Assembly (NCBI GenBank): GCA_009779915.1
Contig: WRBA01000001.1
Location: forward strand, 1 to 42,211
Reading direction: 5' to 3'
Length of the DNA: 42,211 bases
From: Defluviitaleaceae bacterium
GTDB taxonomy: Bacteria > Bacillota > Clostridia > Lachnospirales > UBA5962
Both the position numbers and the translations under genes were made by a program. How positions within the stretch are numbered: the stretch's first letter is position 1; each line of letters opens with the position of its first letter. Below the pieces are notes generated by a model. That model did not search any database and had not been told where the DNA came from. It saw only the letters and a program-made list of their open reading frames with translations. This document shows, in pieces, positions 33,148-41,680 of the stretch.

Positions 33148-33480
33148 ATGAGTAAGCTTAAAATAAAAAGAGGCGACAACGTTCAGGTTATTGCCGGTAA
33201 AGAAAAAGGCAAGCAGGGCAGAGTCTTAAATGTAGACAGAGAAAATGACAGAGTAGTGGTTGAAGGTCTTAATATGGTAACAAAACACAAAAAGCCAAGA
33301 GGTGCGGATCAAGGCGGTATCCTTAAACGTGAAGCTGCTATACACGCCTCAAATGTTATGTATGTTCATAATGGCAAACCTACAAGACTGGGCATTAAAG
33401 TTGAGACTGCTACCAAAGATGGTAAAACCGTAAATGTAAAAAAGCGTTTTGCTAAGACTACAGGCGATGTTATTGATTAA
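33148..33480 (+). CDS. rplX: Ribosomal protein L24
   Basis: This 110-aa protein has the KOW motif KRGDNVQVIAGKEKGKQGRV and GLNMVTKHKKP. L24 starts 50S assembly. It follows rplN by 13 bp with TTAGGAGG. A 152-nt spacer with a long foldback follows. Confidence 0.98.
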   Translation: MSKLKIKRGDNVQVIAGKEKGKQGRVLNVDRENDRVVVEGLNMVTKHKKPRGADQGGILKREAAIHASNVMYVHNGKPTRLGIKVETATKDGKTVNVKKRFAKTTGDVID

Positions 33481-33493
33481 TTAATCCTAAAAC

Positions 33494-33608
33494 GGTGTGT
33501 TGAGAGTTGATTAAGGAAGCAATTTTTACTGGTAAAGCTTGGTATTACTCGTTTTTCGGTCTTCGTCCGAGAAAGCTCGTAAAAATTTCATTGGCTTTGT
33601 AACACACC
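33494..33608 (+). repeat. Long nested foldback in the rplX-rplE spacer
   Basis: GGTGTGTT (33494) pairs with AACACACC (33601); ATTTTTAC (near 33522) with GTAAAAAT (near 33579); and TTTTTCGG (near 33552) with CCGAGAAA (near 33567). The three nested helices span 115 nt and end 5 nt before the rplE ribosome binding site. No gene is seen. Confidence 0.75.
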
Positions 33609-33632
33609 TAACCTGAAAGGAGGATAAGCTTA

Positions 33633-34178
33633 GTGAGCAGACTAAGAGAATTTTATGAAACTGAAGTCATAGATGCTATGATGAAAAAGTTTCCCTATAA
33701 AAACAAATTAGAAGTTCCTAAAATAGAGAAAATTGTTATAAATATGGGTCTTGGCGAAGCTAAAGATAATCCCAAAGCCCTTGAATCGGCTACAAATGAT
33801 ATGACAATTATATCAGGTCAAAAGCCTGTAATTACTAAGGCTAAAAAATCTGTTGCAGCTTTTAAGCTCCGTGCGGGAATGTCTATTGGCTGTAAAGTTA
33901 CTTTAAGAGCTTCAAAAATGTATTCATTTGCGGACAGACTTATAAATGTGGCTCTTCCCCGTGTTAGGGACTTTCGCGGTATTTCACCGGATTCCTTTGA
34001 CGGACGCGGTAATTACACATTAGGTATCCGTGAGCAGCTTATATTCCCTGAAATTCAGTACGATAAGATTGATAAAATAAGAGGCATGGACATCGTATTC
34101 GTAACTACGGCAAAAACAGACGAGGAAGCACGTGAATTGTTAGCCTTGTTTGGAATGCCGTTTGCGCAGGCGCAGTAA
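33633..34178 (+). CDS. rplE: Ribosomal protein L5
   Basis: This 181-aa protein has [40 protein letters not shown] and [20 protein letters not shown]. It binds 5S rRNA and contacts P-site tRNA. It starts with GTG after AAAGGAGG. The unusual spacer upstream suggests separate translational control of the second half of the operon. Confidence 0.98.
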   Translation: MSRLREFYETEVIDAMMKKFPYKNKLEVPKIEKIVINMGLGEAKDNPKALESATNDMTIISGQKPVITKAKKSVAAFKLRAGMSIGCKVTLRASKMYSFADRLINVALPRVRDFRGISPDSFDGRGNYTLGIREQLIFPEIQYDKIDKIRGMDIVFVTTAKTDEEARELLALFGMPFAQAQ

Positions 34179-34196
34179 GGGAGGAGGTTTTAGCAT

Positions 34197-34382
34197 ATGG
34201 CAAAAGTTGCTATGAGATTAAAGCAAAAGAGAAAGCCGAAGTTTTCAACCAGAGCCTACACCAGATGTGAATTATGCGGCAGACCTCATGCGGTTTTGCG
34301 TAAATTTGGAGTATGTCGTATTTGCTTTAGGGAACTTGCCTACAAAGGGCAAATTCCGGGCGTTAGAAAAGCCAGCTGGTAA
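34197..34382 (+). CDS. rpsZ: Ribosomal protein S14 type Z
   Basis: This 61-aa zinc form has four cysteines (C24, C27, C40 and C43) and starts [20 protein letters not shown]. The short form is usual in Gram-positive bacteria. GGGAGG precedes the ATG. Confidence 0.98.
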   Translation: MAKVAMRLKQKRKPKFSTRAYTRCELCGRPHAVLRKFGVCRICFRELAYKGQIPGVRKASW

Positions 34383-34403
34383 TTATGGAAGGAGGTAATA
34401 TGA

Positions 34404-34805
34404 ATGTCAATGTCAGATCCTATTGCTGATATGCTCACAAGGATAAGAAATGCAAATTCTGCCAAACACGATACAGTGGATATCCCTTCTTCCAGAGTAA
34501 AGGCTGCTATTGCCGATATACTGGTCCAAGAAGGTTATATAAAAGGCTATGAAATAATTGAAATGGGCGTTAAAAAGACAATGAGAGTAACTCTCAAATA
34601 TGGTGCAAGTAAAAATGAGAAGGTTATCTCAGGGGTTAAGCGGATTTCAAGACCAGGTCTTAGGATTTATGCTAACTGTGATGAGCTGCCGAAGGTTTTA
34701 AACGGTCTTGGTACTGCAATCATCTCAACAAACAAAGGTATAATCACTGATAAAGAGGCCAGAAAAAGCAATGTTGGCGGTGAAGTTATAGCATTCGTTT
34801 GGTAA
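34404..34805 (+). CDS. rpsH: Ribosomal protein S8
   Basis: This 133-aa protein has [40 protein letters not shown] and the [20 protein letters not shown] signature, ending GGEVIAFVW. It is a central 30S assembly protein and, in E. coli, a repressor of the spc operon. I chose the ATG at 34404 (8 nt after GGAGG); a second ATG two codons on is possible. Confidence 0.97.
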   Translation: MSMSDPIADMLTRIRNANSAKHDTVDIPSSRVKAAIADILVQEGYIKGYEIIEMGVKKTMRVTLKYGASKNEKVISGVKRISRPGLRIYANCDELPKVLNGLGTAIISTNKGIITDKEARKSNVGGEVIAFVW

Positions 34806-34866
34806 TTGAAGATTAAAAATTGGTAAGAAAATATTAACCAGAGAAATATTGAAAGGGGTGCAGAAC

Positions 34867-35406
34867 GTGTCACGTATAGGGAAAATGCCTGTGGCAATCC
34901 CCGCCGACGTAACCGTGGACATAGGAGAGGGTAATTTTGTAACAGTAAAAGGACCCAAAGGCACATTGTCCAGGAAGCTGGTGGATGACATGAACATCGC
35001 AATCGAAGAGGGTCAAGTAGTTGTAAAAAGACCGAGTGACCTTAAAAGGCACAAATCTCTTCATGGTTTAACAAGGACATTAATATCCAATATGGTTGAA
35101 GGGGTAACTAACGGATATACTAAAACCCTTGAAATACAAGGGGTTGGATATAGGGCAGCTAAAGATGGTAAAACACTTAATTTAACCCTTGGCTACTCAC
35201 ATCCGGTTGTAATGACTGACCCGGAAGGCGTTAGCTCGGCAGTTGAAGGTAATAAAATCACCGTAACAGGTATAGATAAAGAAAAAGTCGGTCAATTCGC
35301 CGCTGAAATTCGTCAAAAACGCGAACCTGAGCCATATAAAGGCAAAGGCATCAGGTATGTTGGCGAGTATGTAAGGCGTAAAGCCGGTAAAGCAGGCAAG
35401 AAGTAA
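34867..35406 (+). CDS. rplF: Ribosomal protein L6
   Basis: This 179-aa protein starts [18 protein letters not shown] after a GTG. It has [10 protein letters not shown] and the C-terminal [20 protein letters not shown]. It is located near the factor-binding site of the 50S. I chose the GTG at 34867 with AAAGGGGTG upstream; the ATG at 34849 would add residues not in the family and cover the ribosome binding site. Confidence 0.96.
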   Translation: MSRIGKMPVAIPADVTVDIGEGNFVTVKGPKGTLSRKLVDDMNIAIEEGQVVVKRPSDLKRHKSLHGLTRTLISNMVEGVTNGYTKTLEIQGVGYRAAKDGKTLNLTLGYSHPVVMTDPEGVSSAVEGNKITVTGIDKEKVGQFAAEIRQKREPEPYKGKGIRYVGEYVRRKAGKAGKK

Positions 35407-35422
35407 AGGAGGGGTGAGATAA

Positions 35423-35791
35423 ATGATTAAAAAACCATCAAGGCAATCGGCTAGGGAAAAACGCCATTACAGAATCAGAAACAAAATATCAGGCACCCCG
35501 GCTAAGCCCAGGCTTGCGGTTTTTCGTTCCAATAAGCATATATATGCACAAATTATAGACGATGTGGCAGGACATACTTTAGTTTCCGCATCAACTAAAG
35601 ATAAGGTTATTGCCGGTGCGCTTAAGTTTAGTTCAAACACAGACGCGGCAAAAGCCGTAGGTAAAGCTTTAGGCGAAAAAGCAGTTGCTGCCGGTATATC
35701 TCAGGTAGTATTTGACAGAGGCGGTTATCTTTATCATGGTAAAGTCCAAGCTTTAGCGGACGCTGCCAGGGAAGCCGGACTTAAATTCTAA
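35423..35791 (+). CDS. rplR: Ribosomal protein L18
   Basis: This 122-aa protein has [31 protein letters not shown] and [20 protein letters not shown]. It binds 5S rRNA. AAAGGAGGGGTG lies before the ATG, 16 bp after rplF. Confidence 0.98.
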   Translation: MIKKPSRQSAREKRHYRIRNKISGTPAKPRLAVFRSNKHIYAQIIDDVAGHTLVSASTKDKVIAGALKFSSNTDAAKAVGKALGEKAVAAGISQVVFDRGGYLYHGKVQALADAAREAGLKF

Positions 35792-35809
35792 CAAGGGAGG
35801 TAAACACTT

Positions 35810-36313
35810 TTGGGAAAAATCGATCCAAGTATTCTTGACCTTAAAGACAAAGTTGTTACTATAAAGCGCGTAACAAAAGTTGTTAAAGGTGGTAGGACTT
35901 TCCGTTTCGCCGCCCTTGTGGTAGTTGGTGATGAGGCCGGTCATGTAGGCGTTGGTCTCGGCAAAGCTACGGAAATACCTGAAGCCATAAGAAAAGGCAA
36001 AGAAGACGCTAAGAAAAATCTTATCTATATAGAAAAAACAGAGAATGACAGCTTGTATCATGAGATTTTAGGTCATTTCTCAGCTGCTAAGGTTTTGTTG
36101 AAACCTGCAGCGGAAGGTACCGGTATTATAGCCGGCGGTCCTGTTCGTATTGTTTGCGAACTTGCAGGCATAAGAAATGTTAGGACAAAATCTTTAGGCT
36201 CCAACAATAAGCGTAATGTTGTAAATGCGACAATTGAAGGGCTTAAAAACATTAAAACACCTGAACAAGTTGCCAGACTTCGCGGCAAAACAGTGGAAGA
36301 AATTAAGGGCTAG
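35810..36313 (+). CDS. rpsE: Ribosomal protein S5
   Basis: This 167-aa protein has [40 protein letters not shown] and the C-terminal [16 protein letters not shown]. It affects decoding accuracy. It starts with TTG after AGGGAGG; no ATG fits. Confidence 0.97.
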   Translation: MGKIDPSILDLKDKVVTIKRVTKVVKGGRTFRFAALVVVGDEAGHVGVGLGKATEIPEAIRKGKEDAKKNLIYIEKTENDSLYHEILGHFSAAKVLLKPAAEGTGIIAGGPVRIVCELAGIRNVRTKSLGSNNKRNVVNATIEGLKNIKTPEQVARLRGKTVEEIKG

Positions 36314-36324
36314 GAGGGTTATTA

Positions 36325-36504
36325 GTGGCTGAATTAAAAATTACATTGGTTAAATCCACAATCGGCGCAAAACCTGCACATAAAAAAACCGTGCAAGCCT
36401 TAGGCCTTAGAAAATTACACAAAACCGTAATCCAAAAGGATAACGCGGCCATAAGAGGTATGTGCAAGCAGGTAACTCATCTTGTTAAAGTAGAAGAGGT
36501 TTAG
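36325..36504 (+). CDS. rpmD: Ribosomal protein L30
   Basis: This 59-aa protein starts with GTG after TAGGAGGG (encoded [20 protein letters not shown]) and has [19 protein letters not shown]. The short form is the bacterial type. It lies 11 bp after rpsE and 47 bp before rplO. Confidence 0.97.
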   Translation: MAELKITLVKSTIGAKPAHKKTVQALGLRKLHKTVIQKDNAAIRGMCKQVTHLVKVEEV

Positions 36505-36551
36505 TAATTGTTTAACTGTGGTTCACACATTTACCGGAAAGGAGTAACGGC

Positions 36552-36989
36552 ATGAAATTAGGCGAATTAAGCCCGGCTCCCGGCTCAAAGAGAAAAAAAT
36601 TCAGAGTGGGCAGAGGGCACGGTTCCGGCAACGGTAAAACAGCAGGCAAAGGGCACAAAGGGCAAAAAGCGCGCTCAGGTTCACCAAGACCGGGCTTCGA
36701 AGGCGGTCAAATGCCGCTTTTCAGAAGGCTGCCCCATAGAGGCTTTAAATGCAGAAATTCTAAGGATATAGTTGCTATTAATATATCTAAGCTGGACGTT
36801 TTTGAAGACGGTGCTGTAGTTGATATAGAGGCTCTTAAATCCAAAGGCTTGCTTTCAAACCCGAGAGATGGGGTAAAAATCCTTGGTGAAGGCGAGCTTA
36901 AGAAGAAATTAACCGTAAAGGTTAATCATTTTAGTGAGGTCGCTAAAGAAAAAATCGAGGCCGCCGGTGGAAAAGCTGAGGTGATTTAG
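36552..36989 (+). CDS. rplO: Ribosomal protein L15
   Basis: This 145-aa protein starts [20 protein letters not shown]. It has the basic glycine-rich [20 protein letters not shown] and [19 protein letters not shown]. It acts late in 50S assembly. Its stop is adjacent to the TTG start of secY. Confidence 0.98.
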   Translation: MKLGELSPAPGSKRKKFRVGRGHGSGNGKTAGKGHKGQKARSGSPRPGFEGGQMPLFRRLPHRGFKCRNSKDIVAINISKLDVFEDGAVVDIEALKSKGLLSNPRDGVKILGEGELKKKLTVKVNHFSEVAKEKIEAAGGKAEVI

Positions 36990-38249
36990 TTGTTTAGCGT
37001 TTTAATTAATGCGTGTAAAGTAAAAGAAATTCGCGAAAAACTTATAGCAGTAATTGCGCTTGTGGCAGTTTATCGTTTGGGAGCGGCTATACCTTTGCCC
37101 GGCATCAATTTAACAGCTTGGCAGTTCGTAAGAACTCAAGGTACTAATCAGACCCTTTTTGCCACTATTGTAGGCGGTGAATTTGGTACTATATTCCAGA
37201 TGGGTATCGGACCTTTCATTACTGCTTCGATTATAATGCAGCTTTTATGCGTGGCTATTCCTAAACTCGAACAGATACAAAAGGAAGGCCAGGAAGGTCG
37301 CAAAAAAATCGGGCGCATTACAAGATTTGTGGCTGTTGGGCTTGCCCTTATTCAAGGGGGAGGTACGGTTTTTGCCATACAACAGCAAGGACTTTTCCTT
37401 CATCCAAACCTGCTTACATGGCTTACTGCTACAGCGGCAATTGTAGCAGGCTCCATATTCGTTATGTGGCTGGGTGAGCTTATAACTGAAAAGGGCGTAG
37501 GCAACGGCTCCTCTTTTATAATATTCTCGAATATTATATCGGGAGCTCCCGCAGGGGTTATGATGGGCATAGCTATTATGCAGTCGTTGGAGCCTTTGAT
37601 GATACTGTCATTTGTGCTTCTTATTATACTGTTTATTGGTCTTGTCGCTTTTGCAACTCTTATACAGGATGGAGAACGGCGGATTCCTGTTCAATACTCC
37701 AAAAAAATGGTAGGCAGGCAAATGCATGGCGGTCAAAGCACTTATATGCCTATTAAGGTTAATATAGCAGGGGTTATGTCCATAATCTTCTCCATAAGCT
37801 TATTGCAGCTTCCGGCTACAGTGGCTGGGTTTTATCCTCATCCTAATATTATTAGGCTTACTGAAATACTGTCACTAACATCTCCTGTAGGTGCGATATT
37901 ATACGCTATACTTATAGTTTGCTTTACATTCTTCTATACCTCATTTGCAGTTAATCCTGTTGAAATGGCTGAGAATTTGAAGAAAAACGGCGGCGTAGTA
38001 CCGGGAGTTCGCACGGGCAAGCCTACGAGTGATTATATTGCAAGGACAGTTCACAGGCTTTCGTGGATAGGTGCAGGATTTTATGTAATACTTGCTATGG
38101 CTCCTATTGTTTTCCAAGTTGCAACTGGCTTGGAAGTAGGCTTTGGCGGTACAACCCTTCTGATTATGGTAGGTGTGGCACTTGAAACTGTAAAACAGTT
38201 GGAATCACAGCTTCTAATGAGGCATTACAAAGGGTTCCTTAGCAGCTAA
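36990..38249 (+). CDS. secY: Protein translocase subunit SecY
   Basis: This 419-aa protein has ten membrane segments. It has the plug region PLPGINLT, GIGPFITASIIMQLL, the loop GQEGRKKIGRITRF, YFxxFFYTSFAVNPVEMAEN and the C-terminal LLMRHYKGFL. It forms the Sec channel with SecE and SecG. It starts with TTG directly after the rplO stop, with GAGGTGA inside rplO, so translation is coupled. Confidence 0.98.
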   Translation: MFSVLINACKVKEIREKLIAVIALVAVYRLGAAIPLPGINLTAWQFVRTQGTNQTLFATIVGGEFGTIFQMGIGPFITASIIMQLLCVAIPKLEQIQKEGQEGRKKIGRITRFVAVGLALIQGGGTVFAIQQQGLFLHPNLLTWLTATAAIVAGSIFVMWLGELITEKGVGNGSSFIIFSNIISGAPAGVMMGIAIMQSLEPLMILSFVLLIILFIGLVAFATLIQDGERRIPVQYSKKMVGRQMHGGQSTYMPIKVNIAGVMSIIFSISLLQLPATVAGFYPHPNIIRLTEILSLTSPVGAILYAILIVCFTFFYTSFAVNPVEMAENLKKNGGVVPGVRTGKPTSDYIARTVHRLSWIGAGFYVILAMAPIVFQVATGLEVGFGGTTLLIMVGVALETVKQLESQLLMRHYKGFLSS

Positions 38250-38285
38250 AAAAGCTAAGTTTTATCTAGTTAGGGGAGCAATGTT

Positions 38286-38921
38286 ATGAAACTCGTATTG
38301 CTTGGTGTATCAGGTGCCGGTAAAGGTACACAGTCAAAAAACATAATAAAAAGATATAATCTGGGGCATATATCCACAGGAGATATTTTGCGCAGGCATA
38401 TACGGGATGGTACTGCCATTGGTCTTAAAATTCAAGATGGTATGGACGCAGGGCAGCTTGTTGATGACGAGCTTATGATAGACATTGTTAAAGATGTGGT
38501 TACCAGACCTGAATTTGAAAATGGCTATATTTTGGATGGCTTTCCGAGAACTTTGGCTCAGGCACAGATTTTTGATGAGTTTGAGCGGATTGACCTTGCC
38601 GTTTATGTGCAAGTTGATGATAAAGTTGTTATAGAACGCCTGACGGGAAGATGGGTATGTGACTGCTGCGCTCAAATGTATCATATAAACAGCTTCCCGC
38701 CAAAAGCTCCAGGTATTTGTGATGAATGCGGGTGCAGGCTTATACAGCGTGAAGACGATAAAGCTGAAACTGTGAAGGATAGGCTTAGGATATTCCATGA
38801 GCTTACAGACTCGGTGATTAGTTATTATAAAGAATTGGGCGTTCTGTTCACAGTCTCCGGTGAAGGTGACGCAGATACTATTACAAACACAATAATCCAA
38901 AAGTTAGACACTTTAGTCTAG
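38286..38921 (+). CDS. adk: Adenylate kinase
   Basis: This 211-aa protein has the P-loop GVSGAGKGT (7-15), HISTGDILRRHI, GYILDGFPRTLAQA and DRLRIFHELT. The lid holds four cysteines in two pairs (CDCC and CDEC), the zinc-binding form of Gram-positive bacteria. It balances ATP, ADP and AMP. The ATG follows GGGGAG by about 10 nt. Confidence 0.97.
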   Translation: MKLVLLGVSGAGKGTQSKNIIKRYNLGHISTGDILRRHIRDGTAIGLKIQDGMDAGQLVDDELMIDIVKDVVTRPEFENGYILDGFPRTLAQAQIFDEFERIDLAVYVQVDDKVVIERLTGRWVCDCCAQMYHINSFPPKAPGICDECGCRLIQREDDKAETVKDRLRIFHELTDSVISYYKELGVLFTVSGEGDADTITNTIIQKLDTLV

Positions 38922-38929
38922 TGCTTTAT

Positions 38930-39000
38930 AGTGGATTAACTTAAAATTCGCTTCCAAAAGGCGAGGGATATTGTTATAACCCCCCGCCTTTTGGATTAAG
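38930..39000 (+). repeat. Terminator-like foldback between adk and map
   Basis: CCAAAAGGCG (38954) pairs with CGCCTTTTGG (38985), with an inner GGG/CCC and outer ACTTAA/TTAAGT; TTTTT follows. The left end reads TATAGTGGATTAACTTAAAA, similar to the repeat fragment at 9262. It could attenuate transcription into map. Confidence 0.65.
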
Positions 39001-39024
39001 TTTTTGGCTTTTCTCGGAGGATTT

Positions 39025-39798
39025 ATGTCAATAATATTAAAAAATAAATTTCAAGCGGATTGTATGCGTGAGGCGGGTAAGGTAGTATTTCACGTTCATG
39101 AGGCGTTAGAGAAAGCCATAAAACCCGGCATAACCACCAAAGAGCTTGATGATATATGTGCCCAGTGTTTGAAAGAACACGGTGCCATATCTTCATTTTT
39201 TGGTTATGAAGGTTCTTTTGGGGCAGGCCCCTATCCTGGAAATGCTTGTATTTCCTTAAATGAAGAGGTAATTCACGGTCTGCCCGGTTTAAGAAAGCTT
39301 AGAAGTGGCGATATTGTAAGTATTGATGTTGGGGCGTATAAAAACGGCTTCCATGGTGATGCGGCGCGAACCTATATTGTAGGCGATGTGTTGGAAGAGG
39401 ATAAAAAGCTTATAAGAGTAACTGAGGAAAGCTTTTTTAAAGGGCTTGAATTTGTTAAGCCAGGTAAAAGGCTGTACGAAGTTTCTGGCGCAATACAGGA
39501 TTATATTCAGTCCAACGGATTTTCTGTAGTTAGAGACTATGTAGGTCATGGCATAGGCAAAGCTCTTCATGAATCCCCTGAAATACCAAATTACCGCCCT
39601 AAGGATAAAGGCGGCGGTGTAAGGCTTGTGCCTGGTATGACTCTTGCGATAGAACCTATGGTAAATACAGGGGTGTATGCCGTTAAAGTACTGGACGATT
39701 TATGGACAGTTGTAACAAAGGACGGCAAAAATAGTGCCCATTACGAAAATACTGTTTTAGTAACCGACGGTGAGCCGGAAATTTTAACAATGTTGTAG
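39025..39798 (+). CDS. map: Methionine aminopeptidase type I
   Basis: This 257-aa protein has the metal-binding residues in SIDVGAYKNGFHGDAARTY (two Asp), YVGHGIGKALHESPEIPN (His), AIEPMVN (Glu) and AHYENTVLV (Glu). It removes the starting methionine from new proteins. I chose the ATG at 39025 after GGAGG; an ATG seven codons upstream has no ribosome binding site and adds residues not seen in the family. Confidence 0.97.
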   Translation: MSIILKNKFQADCMREAGKVVFHVHEALEKAIKPGITTKELDDICAQCLKEHGAISSFFGYEGSFGAGPYPGNACISLNEEVIHGLPGLRKLRSGDIVSIDVGAYKNGFHGDAARTYIVGDVLEEDKKLIRVTEESFFKGLEFVKPGKRLYEVSGAIQDYIQSNGFSVVRDYVGHGIGKALHESPEIPNYRPKDKGGGVRLVPGMTLAIEPMVNTGVYAVKVLDDLWTVVTKDGKNSAHYENTVLVTDGEPEILTML

Positions 39799-39874
39799 CA
39801 TATTTAAATTATTTATGGTATACTAACAAGCGCAATAATTTTTTGACAGGGTAAAAACAAGGAGGCGGAAAGCT

Positions 39875-40132
39875 TTGATAAACTTTCAAATCGGCCAGAT
39901 TGTTTTTTCCAAAAGTGGCAGGGATAAAGGTATGCCATTTGTTGTTCTTAACGTGGAAGGCGAGTATTTATACTTGGCTGATGGTAAATATCGGTTAATT
40001 GCAAAACCTAAAAAGAAAAAACTAAAGCATGTTCAGCCGACAAATACGGTTAATGAAAATGTGGCGGCTTTAGTGTCTGGGTTTAGTGATTCCGATTTAC
40101 GAAAAGCAATAGCGGAGTTTAAGGGAATCTAG
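39875..40132 (+). CDS. KOW-domain RNA-binding protein (L14e/L6e/L27e-like)
   Basis: This 85-aa protein has a KOW motif at the N terminus (FQIGQIVFSKSGRDKGMPFVVL), then a lysine cluster (KPKKKKLKHV) and an acidic helix. This small family is commonly found between map and infA in Clostridia and is thought to bind RNA or the ribosome. It starts with TTG after GGAGGCGG. Confidence 0.93.
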   Translation: MINFQIGQIVFSKSGRDKGMPFVVLNVEGEYLYLADGKYRLIAKPKKKKLKHVQPTNTVNENVAALVSGFSDSDLRKAIAEFKGI

Positions 40133-40138
40133 GTTTTA

Positions 40139-40220
40139 GCGTCGCAGACTTTAATTCATTCCGACGGCAACTCATTAAAAGCAAAGTGTCTGAAGGTCGA
40201 TATGCTTTTAATGACAGTAA
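40139..40220 (+). repeat. Foldback before infA
   Basis: CATTAAAAGCA (near 40171) pairs with TGCTTTTAATG (near 40203). The spacer begins with GCGTCGCAGACTTTAA, a motif also seen at 18972 and 25087. Confidence 0.6.
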
Positions 40221-40235
40221 TGAGGGGGTAGAACC

Positions 40236-40454
40236 TTGGCTAAAAACGATGTAATCGAAGTTGAAGGTGTAGTTATTGAAAAGCTTCCAAACGCGGTTTT
40301 TCAGGTTGAGCTTGAAAATGGGCATAAAATAATGGCTCATCTCTCAGGTAAACTACGTATGAATTTTATCAGAATTATCCCCGGTGATAAAGTGCTGATT
40401 GAAATGTCTCCGTATGATTTGACAAAAGGGCGTATTATTTGGAGAGATAAATAG
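40236..40454 (+). CDS. infA: Translation initiation factor IF-1
   Basis: At 72 aa it is the standard length. It is an S1/OB fold protein starting [20 protein letters not shown], with [20 protein letters not shown] and RIIWRDK at the end. It starts with TTG after GAGGGGGT. It blocks the A site during initiation. Confidence 0.98.
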   Translation: MAKNDVIEVEGVVIEKLPNAVFQVELENGHKIMAHLSGKLRMNFIRIIPGDKVLIEMSPYDLTKGRIIWRDK

Positions 40455-40464
40455 GAAATGAAAG

Positions 40465-40590
40465 TTTCCTGTCTTCGACAGGAACCGGCTATGGTGAACC
40501 GTCCGCTACTGCGGGCTAATAAAGGAAGGCTTCCTGTCTTCGACAGGAACCGGCTCTAACGAGCCGTCCGCTACTGCGGGCCAGGAAAGG
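40465..40590 (+). repeat. Two tandem triple-hairpin cassettes before rpmJ
   Basis: Copies at about 40465-40525 and 40531-40590, 66 bp apart. Each has CCTGTC-TTC-GACAGG, a CGGCT.. hairpin (weakened in copy 1, CGGCTC-TAAC-GAGCCG in copy 2) and CCGC-TACT-GCGG, ending in an AAGGA-type ribosome binding site. Copy 2 ends GGAAAGGAGAG and serves rpmJ. The same cassette is inside rpsC at 31671-31735. Confidence 0.88.
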
Positions 40591-40601
40591 AGAGCTAAAA
40601 A

Positions 40602-40715
40602 ATGAAGGTTAGAGCTTCAGTTAAACCGATTTGCGAAAAATGCAAAATAATCAGAAGAAAAGGTGCTGTAAGAATTATTTGCGGCAATCCAAAACACAAG
40701 CAAAGGCAAGGCTAG
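40602..40715 (+). CDS. rpmJ: Ribosomal protein L36
   Basis: This 37-aa zinc protein is [19 protein letters not shown] plus [18 protein letters not shown]. The zinc ligands are C11, C14, C27 and H32. The ribosome binding site AAAGGAGAG is the tail of the repeat cassette. Confidence 0.98.
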   Translation: MKVRASVKPICEKCKIIRRKGAVRIICGNPKHKQRQG

Positions 40716-40728
40716 TAAAAATTTCAAT

Positions 40729-40808
40729 CTAAACCGTTATTACTATGGTATACGAAGGGTCAATGTCCTTTAAAGCCTTGAAAGAAAAACACATATCGGT
40801 TTAGGTGA
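40729..40808 (+). repeat. Foldback in the rpmJ-rpsM spacer
   Basis: CTAAACCG (near 40731) and CGGTTTAG (near 40797) are perfect 8-bp arms enclosing about 58 nt. The 151-nt spacer holds nothing else that I can support. Confidence 0.5.
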
Positions 40809-40866
40809 TAGGTAATCCGTGATAACGATATTAAAAACAAAAAAATACGAAAGGTGCGATATAATA

Positions 40867-41235
40867 ATGGCACGTATTGAAGGTGTTGACTTACCGAGGG
40901 AAAAACGTGTAGAAATAGGTCTTACCTATATTTATGGAATAGGCCGCGCTACATCTAATAAGATTTTAGCTAAATCCGGTATTAACCCGGATACGAGAAT
41001 AAGAGATTTAACCGATGCTGAGGTTATGAAAATAAGGGACGCTATTGCTGAAACGGCAAAGGTAGAGGGTGAGCTTCGCCGTGAAGTTGCGCTTAATATT
41101 AAGCGTCTTGTTGAAATCGGATGCTACAGAGGTATTCGTCATAGAAGAGGGCTTCCCGTCAGAGGTCAAAAGACTAAGACTAATGCACGCACAAGGAAAG
41201 GTCCCAGAAGGACAGTTGCTAATAAGAAGAAATAA
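40867..41235 (+). CDS. rpsM: Ribosomal protein S13
   Basis: This 122-aa protein starts [20 protein letters not shown] and has [40 protein letters not shown] and [12 protein letters not shown] chose the ATG at 40867 after AAAGGTG (spacing about 11 nt); the GTG at 40819 would add 16 residues not seen in S13. Confidence 0.97.
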   Translation: MARIEGVDLPREKRVEIGLTYIYGIGRATSNKILAKSGINPDTRIRDLTDAEVMKIRDAIAETAKVEGELRREVALNIKRLVEIGCYRGIRHRRGLPVRGQKTKTNARTRKGPRRTVANKKK

Positions 41236-41259
41236 GCGAAAATAGGAGGCGTAAAATAA

Positions 41260-41661
41260 ATGGCTAGAAAACAAGTCAAAAAAGTGGCGTCCAGAAGGCG
41301 CCGCGAAAAAAAGCATGTTGAGCGCGGCCAGGCGCATATCCAGTCGAGCTTTAATAATACTATAGTAACGATTACAGACGCAGCAGGTAATGCACTAAGC
41401 TGGGCTTCCGCAGGGGAGATGGGTTTTAGAGGTTCAAGAAAATCGACTCCATATGCCGCCCAAATGGCAGCTGACAAAGCAGCCCTTGCAGCTAAAGAAT
41501 TTGGTCTTAAAGTTGTTGAAGTTTTTGTAAAAGGTCCAGGCTCCGGTCGTGAAGCGGCAATTCGTGCTCTTCAAGCGGCCGGTCTTGATGTTACTATGAT
41601 AAAAGACGTTACTCCGGTTCCGCACAATGGCTGCAGACCGCCAAAACGTCGTAGAGTTTGA
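41260..41661 (+). CDS. rpsK: Ribosomal protein S11
   Basis: This 133-aa protein has [54 protein letters not shown] and the C-terminal [12 protein letters not shown]. It forms part of the 30S platform. TAGGAGG precedes the ATG. Confidence 0.99.
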   Translation: MARKQVKKVASRRRREKKHVERGQAHIQSSFNNTIVTITDAAGNALSWASAGEMGFRGSRKSTPYAAQMAADKAALAAKEFGLKVVEVFVKGPGSGREAAIRALQAAGLDVTMIKDVTPVPHNGCRPPKRRRV

Positions 41662-41680
41662 TTAATGGAGGTGTGAATAG

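Noticed and set aside
38334-38900. Long antisense frame across adk
   Set aside because: It is the shadow of a well-supported adenylate kinase; no start signal and atypical composition.
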